From Roseiarcus sp963741845 (GTDB lineage: Bacteria > Pseudomonadota > Alphaproteobacteria > Rhizobiales > Beijerinckiaceae), in NCBI GenBank assembly GCA_963741845.1, contig CAVUJV010000031.1, positions 62,001 to 126,000 of the forward strand: a DNA stretch of 64,000 nucleotides, given 5' to 3'. Made by a program: the position numbers and the translations under genes. Under the pieces are notes generated by a model that did no database searches, had not been told where the DNA came from, and saw only the letters and a list, made by a program, of their open reading frames with translations. Positions 1 through 9,327 of the stretch are shown in pieces; the stretch's first letter is position 1, and each line of letters begins with the position of its first letter.

Positions 1-499
1 GCGGGTCGAAGAACGACGAATGGACGAAGAACGGCAGAGCGACAGCGAGCGCGCCGGCAAACACCACCACGGGCGGCGGCGCCTTCAGGAACGGCAGAGC
101 GAGCAGGCTGGCGGCGGCAATGCAATGCAGGATGCCGAACCAGATCTCGGCCCCGGGCGCGAAGAAGAAACTGGTAATTGTGACGAAGACGGCGGCGGCG
201 GCGACGATCGCGAGCCGCTTCCCGTAGGCTCGCAGGTTGATTCCCCTGCGATGCGCGAGCGCCAGCGACACGCCGACCAGCGCGAGGAACAGGCTCGCGA
301 CCGTATGGGAAAGCAGCCGCATCGGCGGCGTGAAGGGAATGATCGGCGAGATGAGCCGGAAGTCGGCGAGGTCCCAACTCAGGTGATAGACCGCCATGCC
401 GACGAGGGCGACGCCGCGCGCGCAATCGACGGCGTCGACCCGGCCGCCGCGCGCGGCGTTCCGCGCCGCCGGGTCGGCCAACGCCGCCTCCGCCGTCAC
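1..499 (-). CDS. DUF1624-family integral membrane protein (C-terminus outside window)
   Basis: The reading frame starts at a GTG whose last two bases overlap the dapF stop codon (GTGA), so the two genes are probably translationally coupled. After about 20 residues comes the family hallmark RxxAVDCARGVALVGMAVYH followed by LSWDL, then alternating hydrophobic helices and short basic loops. This matches the N-terminal part of the DUF1624 / heparan-alpha-glucosaminide N-acetyltransferase-like membrane proteins, which are thought to be acyltransferase-like but mostly uncharacterised. The His in MAVYHLSWDL is strongly conserved in that family. Only about 166 residues are visible and the 3' end lies beyond base 1. 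The family call is firm; a specific reaction cannot be given. Confidence 0.8.
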   Translation of the reverse strand, partial: MTAEAALADPAARNAARGGRVDAVDCARGVALVGMAVYHLSWDLADFRLISPIIPFTPPMRLLSHTVASLFLALVGVSLALAHRRGINLRAYGKRLAIVAAAAVFVTITSFFFAPGAEIWFGILHCIAAASLLALPFLKAPPPVVVFAGALAVALPFFVHSSFFDP

Positions 500-1378
500 A
501 GCGCGGCTTCGAACAGGGATTCGTCGAGGATGAATTCGCCCTCGAACTCGACCGGGCCGGTCATCAGCACGTGATCGTCGTCGGCGCGCCACGCGATCTG
601 GAGTTCGCCGCCCGGCAGCCGCACCTTCGCGTCGCGGTCCATGAGGCCCGCGCGCGCGGCCGCGACCAGCGTGGCGCAGGCCGCCGACCCGCAGGCGAGC
701 GTAAGGCCGACGCCGCGCTCCCAGACCCGCGCCGTCACGTCGTCGCGCGCATTGATCTGAGCGAACGTGACATTGGTCTTTGCGGGGAACATCGGATGGG
801 TCTCGACACGCGGGCCGAGTGTCGCCGCGTCGATCCGCGACAGGTCGGGGACGAAGAAGATCGCGTGCGGGTTGCCCATATTGACCGTCGCCGCGGTTCC
901 CAGCGCCGCGGCCGGATCGCCCTCGGGCCACGTCGAGCGCGACGCGCCCCGTGTCCGGGGCCTCGTGCGCGAGCGGAATGTCGCGCCAGCCAAAGCGCGG
1001 CGGCCCCATATCGACGCGATAGGACCATTCGCCGAGCCGCTCGCATGCGATGATTCCGGCTTCCGTTTCGAAGGCCAGAGCCTGCGCGCCCGTCTCGCGG
1101 CTGAGGCGGTCGGCCACGCAGCGCGAGCCGTTGCCGCAGGCGCCCGCCCGCGTGCCGTCATTGTTGTAGATCGTCACATAGGGGACGCCGCCGGGGCGAC
1201 GGGGATCGCCGATGACCATCATCTGGTCATAGGCAAGTCCGGGCGCGCGATGGATCGCGCGCGCTTCCTCCGGCGAGGGCAGGGCGCCCGCGCCTCGAAG
1301 GTCGAGCACGAGAATCCGGTTGCCCGCGCCGTTCATTCGCGCAATCCGGCGGCCCGCAAGAAGAGGCTTCGACGCCAT
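496..1378 (-). CDS. dapF: Diaminopimelate epimerase, interrupted by one extra base
   Basis: DapF interconverts LL- and meso-diaminopimelate for lysine and peptidoglycan synthesis in the cytoplasm. Translation from the ATG at 1378 gives MNGAGN near residue 15 and the first catalytic cysteine in ACGNGSRC. A second frame then gives NMGNPHAIFF and the second cysteine in TLACGSAAC. The two halves join if one G is removed from the GGG at 925-927: GTG GCC GAG GGC GAT restores a continuous protein of about 293 residues, the usual DapF size. The total of 883 nt is one over a multiple of three. It lies 3 bp downstream of the DUF721 gene on the same strand. Probably a functional gene with a sequence error; real inactivation is possible but unlikely, because both halves keep every expected motif. 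Confidence 0.88.
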
Positions 1379-1381
1379 GTC

Positions 1382-1919
1382 TCAGGCGCTCCGCCGGCCG
1401 GCTCGCGCCGCCGCCTCGATTCGCGCGCAGCGGTCGAGAGCGCGCGCCCCGAGCCGCGCCACGGCTTCACGCAAAGCCTCGTCCGCGATTGCGCTGCGCG
1501 GCCTCATGGGCCTCTCTCTCGGCCTCGGGGCCGGGCACGGGCGGATCTCTCCGCTTCGCGGGCAGGGGCGGCAGCGGCCCCTGCCGAAAGGCGATTTTTT
1601 CGACGCAACGCCAGCCGAGATGGGCGTTGACGCGAGCGGCGATGACCGCCGCATTGTGCTGGGCTTCGAGCGCGAAGGCGCTCGCGACCCTCAGGACGAG
1701 CGTCGCGGCGGCGGCGGGCGCCTCGGGGTCGCGCTTCGGCGCGCGCGCCGGCCATTGCAGCTCGATCGGCCGCGCGTAGGCCGCGATTGTCGCCCCCACG
1801 ATCGCCGGCCAGTTGGCGATGAGGCTCGCCTCGCCCATGCCGCGGGCGGCAAGGGTCTCGCCGATGATTCCGGGCATGAAGGCGGCGAGCGGCTTGGCGC
1901 GCGATCGCAAAGCGGTCAT
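1382..1919 (-). CDS. DUF721 (DciA-like) protein, interrupted by one extra base
   Basis: The N-terminal frame starts at ATG 1919 (MTALRSRAKPLAAFMPG) and has the DUF721 pattern: LIANWPAIVG, a central strand-rich part with LVLRVASAFALEAQHN, and INAHLGW-like VNAHLGWRC. It ends early at 1467. A second frame supplies the expected last helix, ADEALREAVARLGARAL. Removing one T from the pair at 1489-1490 joins them as EAAQRIADEALREAV, about 178 residues. DUF721 overlaps the DciA family, which loads replicative helicase in bacteria lacking DnaC. In alphaproteobacteria DUF721 genes are commonly found beside mutY, as here. The specific role in this organism is inferred from the family only. Confidence 0.8.
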
Positions 1920-1949
1920 GGTCGGCCGCGACGGGGAAGGAAACCGGAC

Positions 1950-3119
1950 ATGGGACTCAATGTAGGCGGGCTCATGCCCGCCGCAAAGAGAAATGCGCTC
2001 GTCGGGCGGGTTCTCTCCTGGTGGGACGCGAACCGCCGGGCGCTGGCGTGGCGCGCCCTGCCGGGCGAAACGCCCGATCCCTACAGGGTCTGGCTCTCCG
2101 AAGTGCTTCTGCAGCAGACGACGGCGCAGGCGGTGACGCCCTATTATCTGCGCTTCGTCGAGGCCTGGCCGACCGTCGGCGATCTCGCGGCCGCGCCGCA
2201 GGAGGCGGTGATGAGCGCCTTCGCGGGGCTCGGCTATTACGCGCGGGCGCGCAACCTGCACGCCTGCGCCAAGGCTGTCGCCATGCGCGGAGGCGTTTTC
2301 CCTGACGACGAGGCCGAGCTTCGCGGGCTGCCGGGCGTGGGCGCCTATACGGCGTCGGCCGTCGCGGCCATCGCGTTCGGCCGGCCGACGCTGCCGGTGG
2401 ACGGCAACATCGCGCGCATTCTGGCGCGGCTCATCGCCCTTGAAACGCCGATTCCGAATTCGCGCGGGGTTATCGCCGCCGCCGCTCGCGCGCTTGCTCC
2501 CGCCGAGCGTCCGGGCGACTTCGCCCAGGCGCTGATGGACATTGGCGCGACGATCTGCCGTCCGCTCAAACCGGATTGTCCGGCCTGTCCCCTTCGCCCG
2601 GACTGCGCCGCGGCCCAATCCGGCACGCCAGAAGCCTATCCGCCTCGCGCCGCCAGAAAGGCGAAGCCCCGGCGGGAAGGGGCAGTCTTTTTCGCCCAAC
2701 GCACGGATGGCGCCTTCCTTGCCCGCCGGCGGCCCCCCAGGGGCCTGCTGGCGTCGACGGTCGAACTGCCCGGAAGCGCGTGGACTGTGGGCCAAGCCTT
2801 GGGGGACTTCGAGACGGCCGCGCCGGTTCCCGCCCGCTGGCGACGGCTCGAGGGCGGGGTCGAGCAGGCCTTCACGCATTTCATGCTGACCCTGGTCGTA
2901 TATGTCGGGAGTTTCGAGGGGTCCGCGCCGGAAGGGCACTTCTGGGTTCAGCCGAACGAGGTAGAGGGGGCGGGCTTTTCCAATGTCATGCGGAAGGCCG
3001 TCTCACACGCGTTGACGCGGGGCGAGACCGTTTCGAGGCTGTCCGTTGATCCCTCGGCGGCTCGGAACTTGCGAATGCCGAGACTGGACGCCTCGACGAA
3101 AAAGCCGATAGAAATTTAA
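1950..3119 (+). CDS. mutY: A/G-specific adenine DNA glycosylase
   Basis: MutY removes adenine mispaired with 8-oxoguanine. The 389-residue protein has the catalytic Glu51 in SEVLLQQTTAQAV, a helix-hairpin-helix LPGVGAYTASAVAAIAFG at about 127-144, and the catalytic Asp151 in LPVDGNIARIL. The four-cysteine [4Fe-4S] signature C-x6-C-x2-C-x5-C follows at roughly 206-222 (CRPLKPDCPACPLRPDC). The C-terminal part is the NUDIX-like 8-oxoG-recognition domain, with a short less conserved tail. I chose ATG 1950 because GGAAGG lies about 8 nt upstream; ATG 1974 is also possible. It is divergent from the DUF721 gene, with only 30 bp between the starts, so the promoters must overlap. Confidence 0.93.
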   Translation: MGLNVGGLMPAAKRNALVGRVLSWWDANRRALAWRALPGETPDPYRVWLSEVLLQQTTAQAVTPYYLRFVEAWPTVGDLAAAPQEAVMSAFAGLGYYARARNLHACAKAVAMRGGVFPDDEAELRGLPGVGAYTASAVAAIAFGRPTLPVDGNIARILARLIALETPIPNSRGVIAAAARALAPAERPGDFAQALMDIGATICRPLKPDCPACPLRPDCAAAQSGTPEAYPPRAARKAKPRREGAVFFAQRTDGAFLARRRPPRGLLASTVELPGSAWTVGQALGDFETAAPVPARWRRLEGGVEQAFTHFMLTLVVYVGSFEGSAPEGHFWVQPNEVEGAGFSNVMRKAVSHALTRGETVSRLSVDPSAARNLRMPRLDASTKKPIEI

Positions 3120-3189
3120 CCTCATCGCCATCCAACCGAGAGATGCTCCGCCATAGTATGCCGATTTCGTCGAAACTTTGGGTCGCCGC

Positions 3190-3948
3190 ATGTCGTCGCT
3201 GAACGCGCTTTCCGCCTTTCGCGCTCCGCCAGACGACGAGTTGCGGGCTCGCTTTGGCCATGTGACGACCTGGGTCTTCGATCTCGACAACACCCTCTAT
3301 CCGCCAGACGCCGGCGTCTGGCGCGAGATCGATCAGCGGATCACGCTTTTTCTTGTCGGGCTTTTCGGGATCGACGGCATTTCGGCGCGCGCCCTGCATC
3401 AGCACTATTATCGCCAGCACGGAACGACGCTGCGGGGGCTCGTCGAGGAGAACATCGAAGAGGCGGTCGAGGAGTTCCTTGAGTTCGTGCACGACATCGA
3501 CCGTTCGATGCTGACGCCCGACCCGAAGCTTGCCCGCGAGATCGAGCGCCTGCCGGGACGCAAGCTCATCTTCACCAACGGGTCGCGCAATCACGCCTTG
3601 TTGACGGCGCGCCAGCTAGGCCTTGATGGGCTGTTCGAGGATGCGTTCGACATCGTGGCCGCAAGCCTCATGCCCAAGCCAGCGGAGGCCGCTTACGACG
3701 CTTTCTTCCGCAAATACGGGGCGGACCCTAAGGCGGCCGCCATGTTCGAGGACGTCGCCAGGAATCTCGTGCCGGCCAAGGCGCGCGGCTTGACCACGGT
3801 GCTGGTGGGCGCGAGACCGGGGCAGGCGGACCATCGCGAAGCGCACGACCGCGCCCCGGCCGCGGATATAACGGCGGCGGCCGATTTCACCACGGACAAC
3901 CTCGGCGGATTCCTGGCGAGGATCAACGCGCAGCTCAGCGGCGACTGA
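3190..3948 (+). CDS. HAD-family pyrimidine 5'-nucleotidase-like hydrolase
   Basis: A 252-residue cytoplasmic HAD hydrolase. Motif I is VFDLDNTLYP (nucleophile Asp31, acid/base Asp33), motif II is LIFTNGSR, motif III is the Lys in LMPKPAE, and motif IV is MFEDVARNL. The alpha-helical cap between motifs I and II, and the sequence TLYPPDAGVW, match the pyrimidine 5'-nucleotidase branch (Sdt1/PhoN-like HAD-IA-v3) common in rhizobia. Such enzymes dephosphorylate UMP, CMP or damaged nucleotides; the substrate here is inferred. ATG 3190 is preferred over the in-frame TTG at 3178. Confidence 0.85.
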   Translation: MSSLNALSAFRAPPDDELRARFGHVTTWVFDLDNTLYPPDAGVWREIDQRITLFLVGLFGIDGISARALHQHYYRQHGTTLRGLVEENIEEAVEEFLEFVHDIDRSMLTPDPKLAREIERLPGRKLIFTNGSRNHALLTARQLGLDGLFEDAFDIVAASLMPKPAEAAYDAFFRKYGADPKAAAMFEDVARNLVPAKARGLTTVLVGARPGQADHREAHDRAPAADITAAADFTTDNLGGFLARINAQLSGD

Positions 3949-3967
3949 AGGCAACTGTGGTGGGCTT

Positions 3968-4082
3968 CTATCGACCCGTTCCCAATTTGATCGCGACGCC
4001 GACGATGACCAGAAACACGATGAAGGCGATGATCCCCCCGGTGACGATCAGTCCATCCGCGGTGGTGAATAGCTGAACTCAT
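3968..4082 (-). CDS. Possible 37-residue single-pass membrane protein, frame broken once
   Basis: On the minus strand a frame ending with TAG at 3968 encodes LFTTADGLIVTG, a strongly hydrophobic helix (IIAFIVFLVIVGVAI) and a short basic tail KLGTGR. No start codon is in that frame, but removing one base just after the ATG AGT TCA at 4082-4074 gives a 37-residue MSSLFTTADG... protein. Short tail-anchored proteins of this shape occur widely, but I know no name for it. It may be a real small gene or a decayed fragment. It lies between the HAD gene and the 3' end of the beta-helix gene. Confidence 0.35.
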
Positions 4083-4109
4083 CGCAGGGCGCTCGTTGGG
4101 CGTGGGTTT

Positions 4110-5740
4110 ACGGAGACAGTTTAGGACCCGGGCGCCGTCGGGATCAATCCCGATCCGGCGGTGACGTCGAAAGGCGGCGCTTTCGCGTACCTCCGCATCA
4201 ACGCGCAAAGCGCCGATGTCGTAAGGCGCGACCCGCGCGCGACCGGTAATGTCCACGGAGGGAGCGGATTGCTCCGACCCGGCCTTGTAGGCGCTGCTGA
4301 CGGGCGTCGGCCTCAGGTCAAACGTCTTGCTGTCGCGATCGAAGCCGATCGACCCGAAGATCGACTTGTCGATGCGATTGCCGTCGAGCCGCGGATCACG
4401 TCGGGGCTGCGAGCCCGAGGATGTGCAGCTGAAGCTGAGCTCCGCGACATTGTGGTCGCACGTCTGCTTCTGCGAGCCTGAACACCGTCGCAATATTGTT
4501 GCGGACGACGACGTTCCGGGATGGCCGGTGATCTTTCGAAGCGGTTACGGCGATCCAGGTCGTATCGCGACCATCGGGATGCGCGCGGACCACCGTGTTG
4601 TTCGCGATGAGGAGGTTGTCGACGCCGGCCATTTCACTCCGTGCCACGCGGTGGTGATGACGAGGTTGTTAACGATGGTCACGCCGTCCCAATGGCCATC
4701 GAAAACGCTGATCCCCTGCAGGGGGTGGTCGAAATTGATGACGCGATTCGAGTCGATCACGACGTTGTGGGCATTTCCCCAGCCTTAAATCCCATCGGGA
4801 TGCAACGGCTCCGTCGGAAAATGCATGCCGTCGCGGATGAGATTCTTACGCACCGTAAGGTTGCTGGCGGTGATTTCCATGCCGTCATTGCCGAAGCGTT
4901 CGATGAGGTTGTCCTCGACGAGCGAATTGTCGCCGGAGGACATCCCGATCACATTGCGTAGATTGAAGAAATGGTTGTGGATCAAGGTCGTGCAACTGGC
5001 CGTCGTCGTCAGTCCGACGAAATAGGGCTTGTCGACCCAGTCCTGTTCTGTCCAGGATTCGGTCGAGTCCGCGGTCGAGACCGAATTGTCGATGAAGACG
5101 ATGTTGTCGCTGGGCCCCTGCCAGCCGTGGCTCTCGAACCAGACAAGGCTGCGGAATTTCTCCGCTGCGGGCCGCGATTTTCTGAAATTTCAGACCCTTG
5201 AACAGCCAGTGCGACGATGCGATCACGTGCAGGGAATCGATAAGCGGCGTCTGGTCCTTTCCGGCGACGACCGAGATGAAGTCGCTGTTCGCATATTGTC
5301 TGATATCGACGTCCCCGTGGTCGCCGTTCATGAGCACTAGCGTGTCTCCGGGCTTGATCGGCCCCTGCGGATTGACAGCCAGCATGGAACCGTCCTTGGT
5401 ATTCTCGCGGTGTTTTCTCGTCGCAACCATGTGGTTTTGCGGAGCCATGACCTCGGCAAGGGTGCGCCAGGGTCTCGCCTCAGAGCCGTCGTTCGTCATC
5501 GATCCACGCTGTGGATCGATGTAGAAGGTGTGGCCGTCGGCTTGAGGACGGCGGGGCGTCGCAACCCTTCGCAACCTCGATCGCGCTCGCACGTGACGTC
5601 ATGCCCGCCAGACAGGTCAGGGCAAACAACGAAGTTGCCAGGCATTTCCAGTTTCTCGCGTGATGCTTGTGCACAATTGGGCGGAGATTGGCGCGCAGCA
5701 GCGTCGTTGCGCAATCCCCCGCAGGCCGGGCCGCCATCAA
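4110..5740 (-). pseudogene. Right-handed beta-helix (pectate-lyase-like) secreted protein, broken into at least five frames
   Basis: Fragments in order along the minus strand form one secreted protein. First comes a hydrophobic signal segment (ATSLFALTCLAG, ASA cleavage region) near 5660-5590. Then TFYIDPQRGSMTNDGSEARP and WRTLAEVM, the standard entry of beta-helix polysaccharide lyases. Repeated rungs rich in NN and V/I follow (SLVEDNLIERFGNDGMEI, NLTVRKNLIRDG, VTIVNNLVITTAWHG, NLLIANNTVVRAHPDG, NVVVRNNIATVF). The C-terminal signature is LRPTPVSSAYKAGS ... APYDIGALRVDA. There are about four frameshifts, and one in-frame TAA at about 4785 stands exactly where the usual HPDGIQ glutamine (CAA) should be. 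It neighbours the polysaccharide flippase, so a role in polymer modification is likely. Whether it is dead or merely misread cannot be settled from the sequence; the nonsense codon favours decay. Confidence 0.7.
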
Positions 5741-5987
5741 GTCACTCCATCTCCGAATCGAACTGGGGAACTGCGGTAAACAACGATTGCGTCCGAATTC
5801 GTACTGTTACCAGGCCGAGCGCGCCTGGCTCGTGGGGTCCTTAGCACGGCCCCGACTTTGTGGGAGACAGACGGTCGTGCGGCTGCTAGAGGGACGCCCC
5901 GAGGCGCCGAGCGCCCGTCCTCACGGCGCAAGAGTAGAAGAGCTGAGGGGAGGAGGCAGTCGAGGTCTGTCCTGGATCGAGGAAATC

Positions 5988-7469
5988 ATGAGCGGCGTAC
6001 GATCGCTAAAACGAAACTTCCTCATTAACCTCGCCAGTCCCCTCACCCGCGTAGCCGTCGCCTTGGTCAGCGTTCCCCTTTACGTTCATCACGTTGGGAA
6101 CGCCCGCTATGGCGTGATATCGCTTGTCTGGATGCTTCTCGGCTACGGCGGCTTCCTGGACCTGGGTATGTCCCGCGCCGCCGTGAACGCCTTGGCGAAA
6201 TTGCGGGATGCGCCGCATGCCGAGCGTTCCCGCGTGCTCGTCACGACGTTCGCAATTAATCTCGGCCTGGGTTTGGTCGCGGCAGCGATCGGCTATGGCG
6301 TCGCCGACGTCATCTTTTCTCATTTCGTGCGCGTTCCCGAGGAGTTGCAGCCCGAGATCAGAGCGGCGCTCCCCTGGATCGCCGCCATGCTGCCGATGAC
6401 ATTTCTCATGGGGGCCGGGTTTGGCGCGCTCGAATCGCGGGAACGATTCGGTCTTGCCAATATTGTCGCCATTTTCTCGATGACTCTAACCCAGATCGGT
6501 CCAGTGCTTGTCGCCATCGGGATCGGGCCGTCGCTGCGGATCGTGATTCCGGCGATCGCCATTTCGTCTTTCTCCGCGCTCCTGCTGCTGCTCGTCCTGG
6601 TCTATCGGGAAGAGGGCCCGCTGCGCATCTCACATTTCAACTTGCCGACCGCGAAAAAACTCCTTGGTTATGGAGGCTGGGTGTCTGTGGCGGGAATCCT
6701 GGGCATGATGCTGCTGACGCTCGACCAGCTCGTGATCGGCGCCGTGGCAGGCGTCGCGGCCGTCGCCTATTACGCAGTCGCAGGACGGCTTGTAATGCAG
6801 AGCCAGCTGTTTTCGACCGCGCTCGCGCGTACGCTCTTTCCGCGGCTGTCGCTCGTGGGCCCGGCGGAGGCGAAGCAACTCGCATCGCGCGCGCTTGTCG
6901 CGCTGGCGCTCGGATATGGCGCGGTGGTGGCTACCGCGATTGTGGTTACGCCGGTCTTTTTTCATTTCTGGCTCGGCGAGGAATTCGCGTCGGCATCGTC
7001 GCCGCTCGCCCAGATCATGTTCATCGGCGTCTGGTTCAGCGCCCTCGTCGTCGCGCCCTATCACCTTCTTCAGGCGCAAGGTCGGCCGGATCTGCCCGGC
7101 AAGGTGAGCGCGATTGAGATCCTGCCGTTTTTTGGCGCGCTCTGGGGGGCGACCTGGGCTTTCGGGCTTACGGGCGCTGCCGTGGTGTGGACTTTGCGGC
7201 AGGTGTTCGAAGCGATCATCATGCTCTGGGTTTCCGGAATGCCGCGCAGCAGCATCGTCACCGCATTGCCCTCGATCGTGGTCAGCCTGATCGCGCTGGT
7301 CGTCGCACATGAGGCCGGTCCGAGGATCTCCGTGGCTTTGCCGGCCGCGGCCCTGGTGGGAGCCATCTCGGTCGGACTCGCCCTGTTCCGGTCAGAGGAT
7401 CTGAGACGGATGGCCTTGTCGGTGACGGGTCGCGTCTTCGCCTTTCGCGGTCTTCGGGGCGCGGCATGA
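5988..7469 (+). CDS. Polysaccharide biosynthesis flippase (Wzx/MATE-like)
   Basis: A 493-residue integral membrane protein with about 12-14 hydrophobic helices. The N-terminus KRNFLINLASPLTRVAVALVSVPLY followed by YGVISLVWMLLGYGGFLDLGMS is characteristic of lipid-linked oligosaccharide flippases of the RfbX/Wzx/polysaccharide_synt family, which move undecaprenyl-linked repeat units across the inner membrane. The start at ATG 5988 has GAGGA six bases upstream; the open frame continues further upstream without similarity to anything. It is followed by a chain-length regulator, which supports an exopolysaccharide or O-antigen role. Confidence 0.88.
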   Translation: MSGVRSLKRNFLINLASPLTRVAVALVSVPLYVHHVGNARYGVISLVWMLLGYGGFLDLGMSRAAVNALAKLRDAPHAERSRVLVTTFAINLGLGLVAAAIGYGVADVIFSHFVRVPEELQPEIRAALPWIAAMLPMTFLMGAGFGALESRERFGLANIVAIFSMTLTQIGPVLVAIGIGPSLRIVIPAIAISSFSALLLLLVLVYREEGPLRISHFNLPTAKKLLGYGGWVSVAGILGMMLLTLDQLVIGAVAGVAAVAYYAVAGRLVMQSQLFSTALARTLFPRLSLVGPAEAKQLASRALVALALGYGAVVATAIVVTPVFFHFWLGEEFASASSPLAQIMFIGVWFSALVVAPYHLLQAQGRPDLPGKVSAIEILPFFGALWGATWAFGLTGAAVVWTLRQVFEAIIMLWVSGMPRSSIVTALPSIVVSLIALVVAHEAGPRISVALPAAALVGAISVGLALFRSEDLRRMALSVTGRVFAFRGLRGAA

Positions 7470-7646
7470 CCTTCGCGAAAGCGCTACGCGGGCGTCGATC
7501 CGACGTGGCGGCGAGATTGTGTACATTGTTTTCAACTTTTTTCGCTGGCGGCCCGAAAGGCGCCATTTTTCATGTAAACACAATCCGCTATATGAGTAGG
7601 AAACGCCGGTTTGTAGCGTCGTCCTACGCGCTTTGGGAGTTATATT

Positions 7647-9026
7647 GTGTCCATTAGCCAAGTCCTCACCATCCTGGCTCGGCGCAGCTGGATCGTCCTT
7701 CTGACATTGGCTGCCGCCCTGATCGCCGCTGCGGCCGTGCTGATTTTCGTGCCGGGCCGGTATGATGCGATCGCGACGGCCACGATCGATACCGATATCG
7801 ATCCGGTGAGCGGGCTCGCGCCGGGCGCCAACATGATGGGCCTGATACAGGGAAATCTGATGCAACTCGTGCAGAGCCAGCGGGTTGCGCGCGACGTGGT
7901 GCAGCGGCTCAACCTTACCGCGAATCCGGCCACCCAGGAGCAATATCGCCAGTCCGCCTCTTTCGGTCGCGAAAGCATCGAAGACTGGATGGCGGACTCC
8001 ATCCTTAACGGTGTCGATCCCAAATTTGGTATGGGGACAAACGTCCTGTCGATCCGATACAAGTCCGGCAATCCGAACCAGGCCGCGTTGCTCGCCAACG
8101 CGTTTCTCGCGTCGACCATCGACGCGAGCATTGCGATGAAAGTTGCTTCGGCCGAGCAGACGGCGGGCTGGTTCGCACCGCAGATCGATCTATTGCGTAA
8201 AGAGCTCGAACAGTCCCGCATGGCGCTGGAGCAGGAACAGATCAAGACCAACGTGACCAGCCTCGACACCGAGTCGTCTGCGCTTTCCGCCGTCTCAAAC
8301 GACTTGGCCAACGCGAGGGGCGCCTTGACAGCGCTTCAGAGCCGGCTCGAAAGCGGCACGACCAATCTATCCGTCGATCCGTCTGATCCGGATTTGCAGA
8401 TGCTCAATGGTCTGAAGGAAAAGCTGACGACCGCGCAAATTACTTACAACTCAATCAGGACCAGTCTTGGGCCTAACAATCCGAAGATGGTGACCGAGGC
8501 GGCGAATATCGCGCAACTGAAGAGGCAGATCGCCGAGGCGACCGAGAAGGTCCGGCAGCATCTGAAGGATCGAATCGCGCAAACCCAGGATCAGGTCAAA
8601 GCGCTGCAGGTCCGCCAGGCGGAAGCGCAAAAGAACGCGATTACCGCCCAGGCGCGGCGCGATCGGGTCGGCATGCTGCAGCGCGACGTCGCGTTTCGTC
8701 TGGAGCAGTTGAACGAGCGCGAGAAGGCGGCCGCCCAGGCGAAACTGCAGAGCAAGCTGACCTTCGCCAATATCGCAGTTCTCGATAAGGCGACCCCGCC
8801 GCTTGATCCAGCGTTTCCGAAGCGCATTCCGGTCATTATCGTCGCAATCGGTGGAGGACTGGCGCTCGGTCTCGTGCTTGCGCTACTTGCAGAAATGCTC
8901 GACCGGAGGATTCGCGCTCCCATGGATCTGGAACTGGCAAGTTCCGGTCCGGTGTTGGGCGTGATCAGGGGCCCGCGCAAGATTTCCGGCTTCCGCAGGC
9001 CTGTCCAGCGGTTGCCGGCAACGTGA
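7647..9026 (+). CDS. Chain-length determinant (Wzz/EpsF-like) protein
   Basis: A 459-residue inner-membrane protein. There is an N-terminal TM helix (about 14-36: IVLLTLAAALIAAAAVLIFV), a long periplasmic domain with extended coiled-coil at roughly 165-340 (many heptads with LLRKELEQSRMALEQEQ), the GNVR-type membrane-proximal segment LDKATPPLDPAFPKR, and a second TM helix near 405-425. This is the polysaccharide co-polymerase layout, without a fused tyrosine kinase domain, as in EpsF proteins of exosortase-linked exopolysaccharide clusters. The start is GTG 7647 with GGGAG upstream. It lies 177 bp after the flippase gene and converges with the EpsD-like gene. Confidence 0.85.
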   Translation: MSISQVLTILARRSWIVLLTLAAALIAAAAVLIFVPGRYDAIATATIDTDIDPVSGLAPGANMMGLIQGNLMQLVQSQRVARDVVQRLNLTANPATQEQYRQSASFGRESIEDWMADSILNGVDPKFGMGTNVLSIRYKSGNPNQAALLANAFLASTIDASIAMKVASAEQTAGWFAPQIDLLRKELEQSRMALEQEQIKTNVTSLDTESSALSAVSNDLANARGALTALQSRLESGTTNLSVDPSDPDLQMLNGLKEKLTTAQITYNSIRTSLGPNNPKMVTEAANIAQLKRQIAEATEKVRQHLKDRIAQTQDQVKALQVRQAEAQKNAITAQARRDRVGMLQRDVAFRLEQLNEREKAAAQAKLQSKLTFANIAVLDKATPPLDPAFPKRIPVIIVAIGGGLALGLVLALLAEMLDRRIRAPMDLELASSGPVLGVIRGPRKISGFRRPVQRLPAT

Positions 9027-9226
9027 GGCGGCTCTTCGGATCCTGACTGGCGCCGGTCCGCTCGTCAAAGCTATCTGAGGCGGCAGAGGGTCTCCGTCAG
9101 AGAGGCGCAACCGCGAATGTCGTTGCGGGCGAGCTTTGGCGGGATCGGCGCGAGGCCCGATTGGAAGCGTCGACTCTTGCCGCGCGTCGGTCTTGCGCGA
9201 GCGGCAGGCCTATTTTCACCGAAGTT

Positions 9227-9271
9227 CAAGAATGCCATGCCTCGCTGGTCTCCCGCGAGGCATGGTCCATT
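9227..9271. other. Long imperfect hairpin in the convergent 9027-9327 intergenic region
   Basis: Between two converging genes, CCATGCCTCGC (9233-9243) and GCGAGGCATGG (9253-9263) form a perfect 11-bp stem with a 9-nt loop. It is extended by AGAATG / CATTCT across a 2-nt bulge. No T-run follows on either strand, so a simple intrinsic terminator is not certain; it could still end transcription from both sides or protect 3' ends. The rest of 9027-9327 shows no gene. Confidence 0.6.
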
Positions 9272-9327
9272 CTGCGTCATAACGAGCGGGTACGGCCGAT
9301 TGGGAGCGCGGCGCCCCTCGCCAGCTC

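Noticed and set aside
20..574. A plus-strand frame at the left edge
   Set aside because: Composition is charged and shapeless; the minus strand encodes the DUF1624 hallmark and the dapF end.
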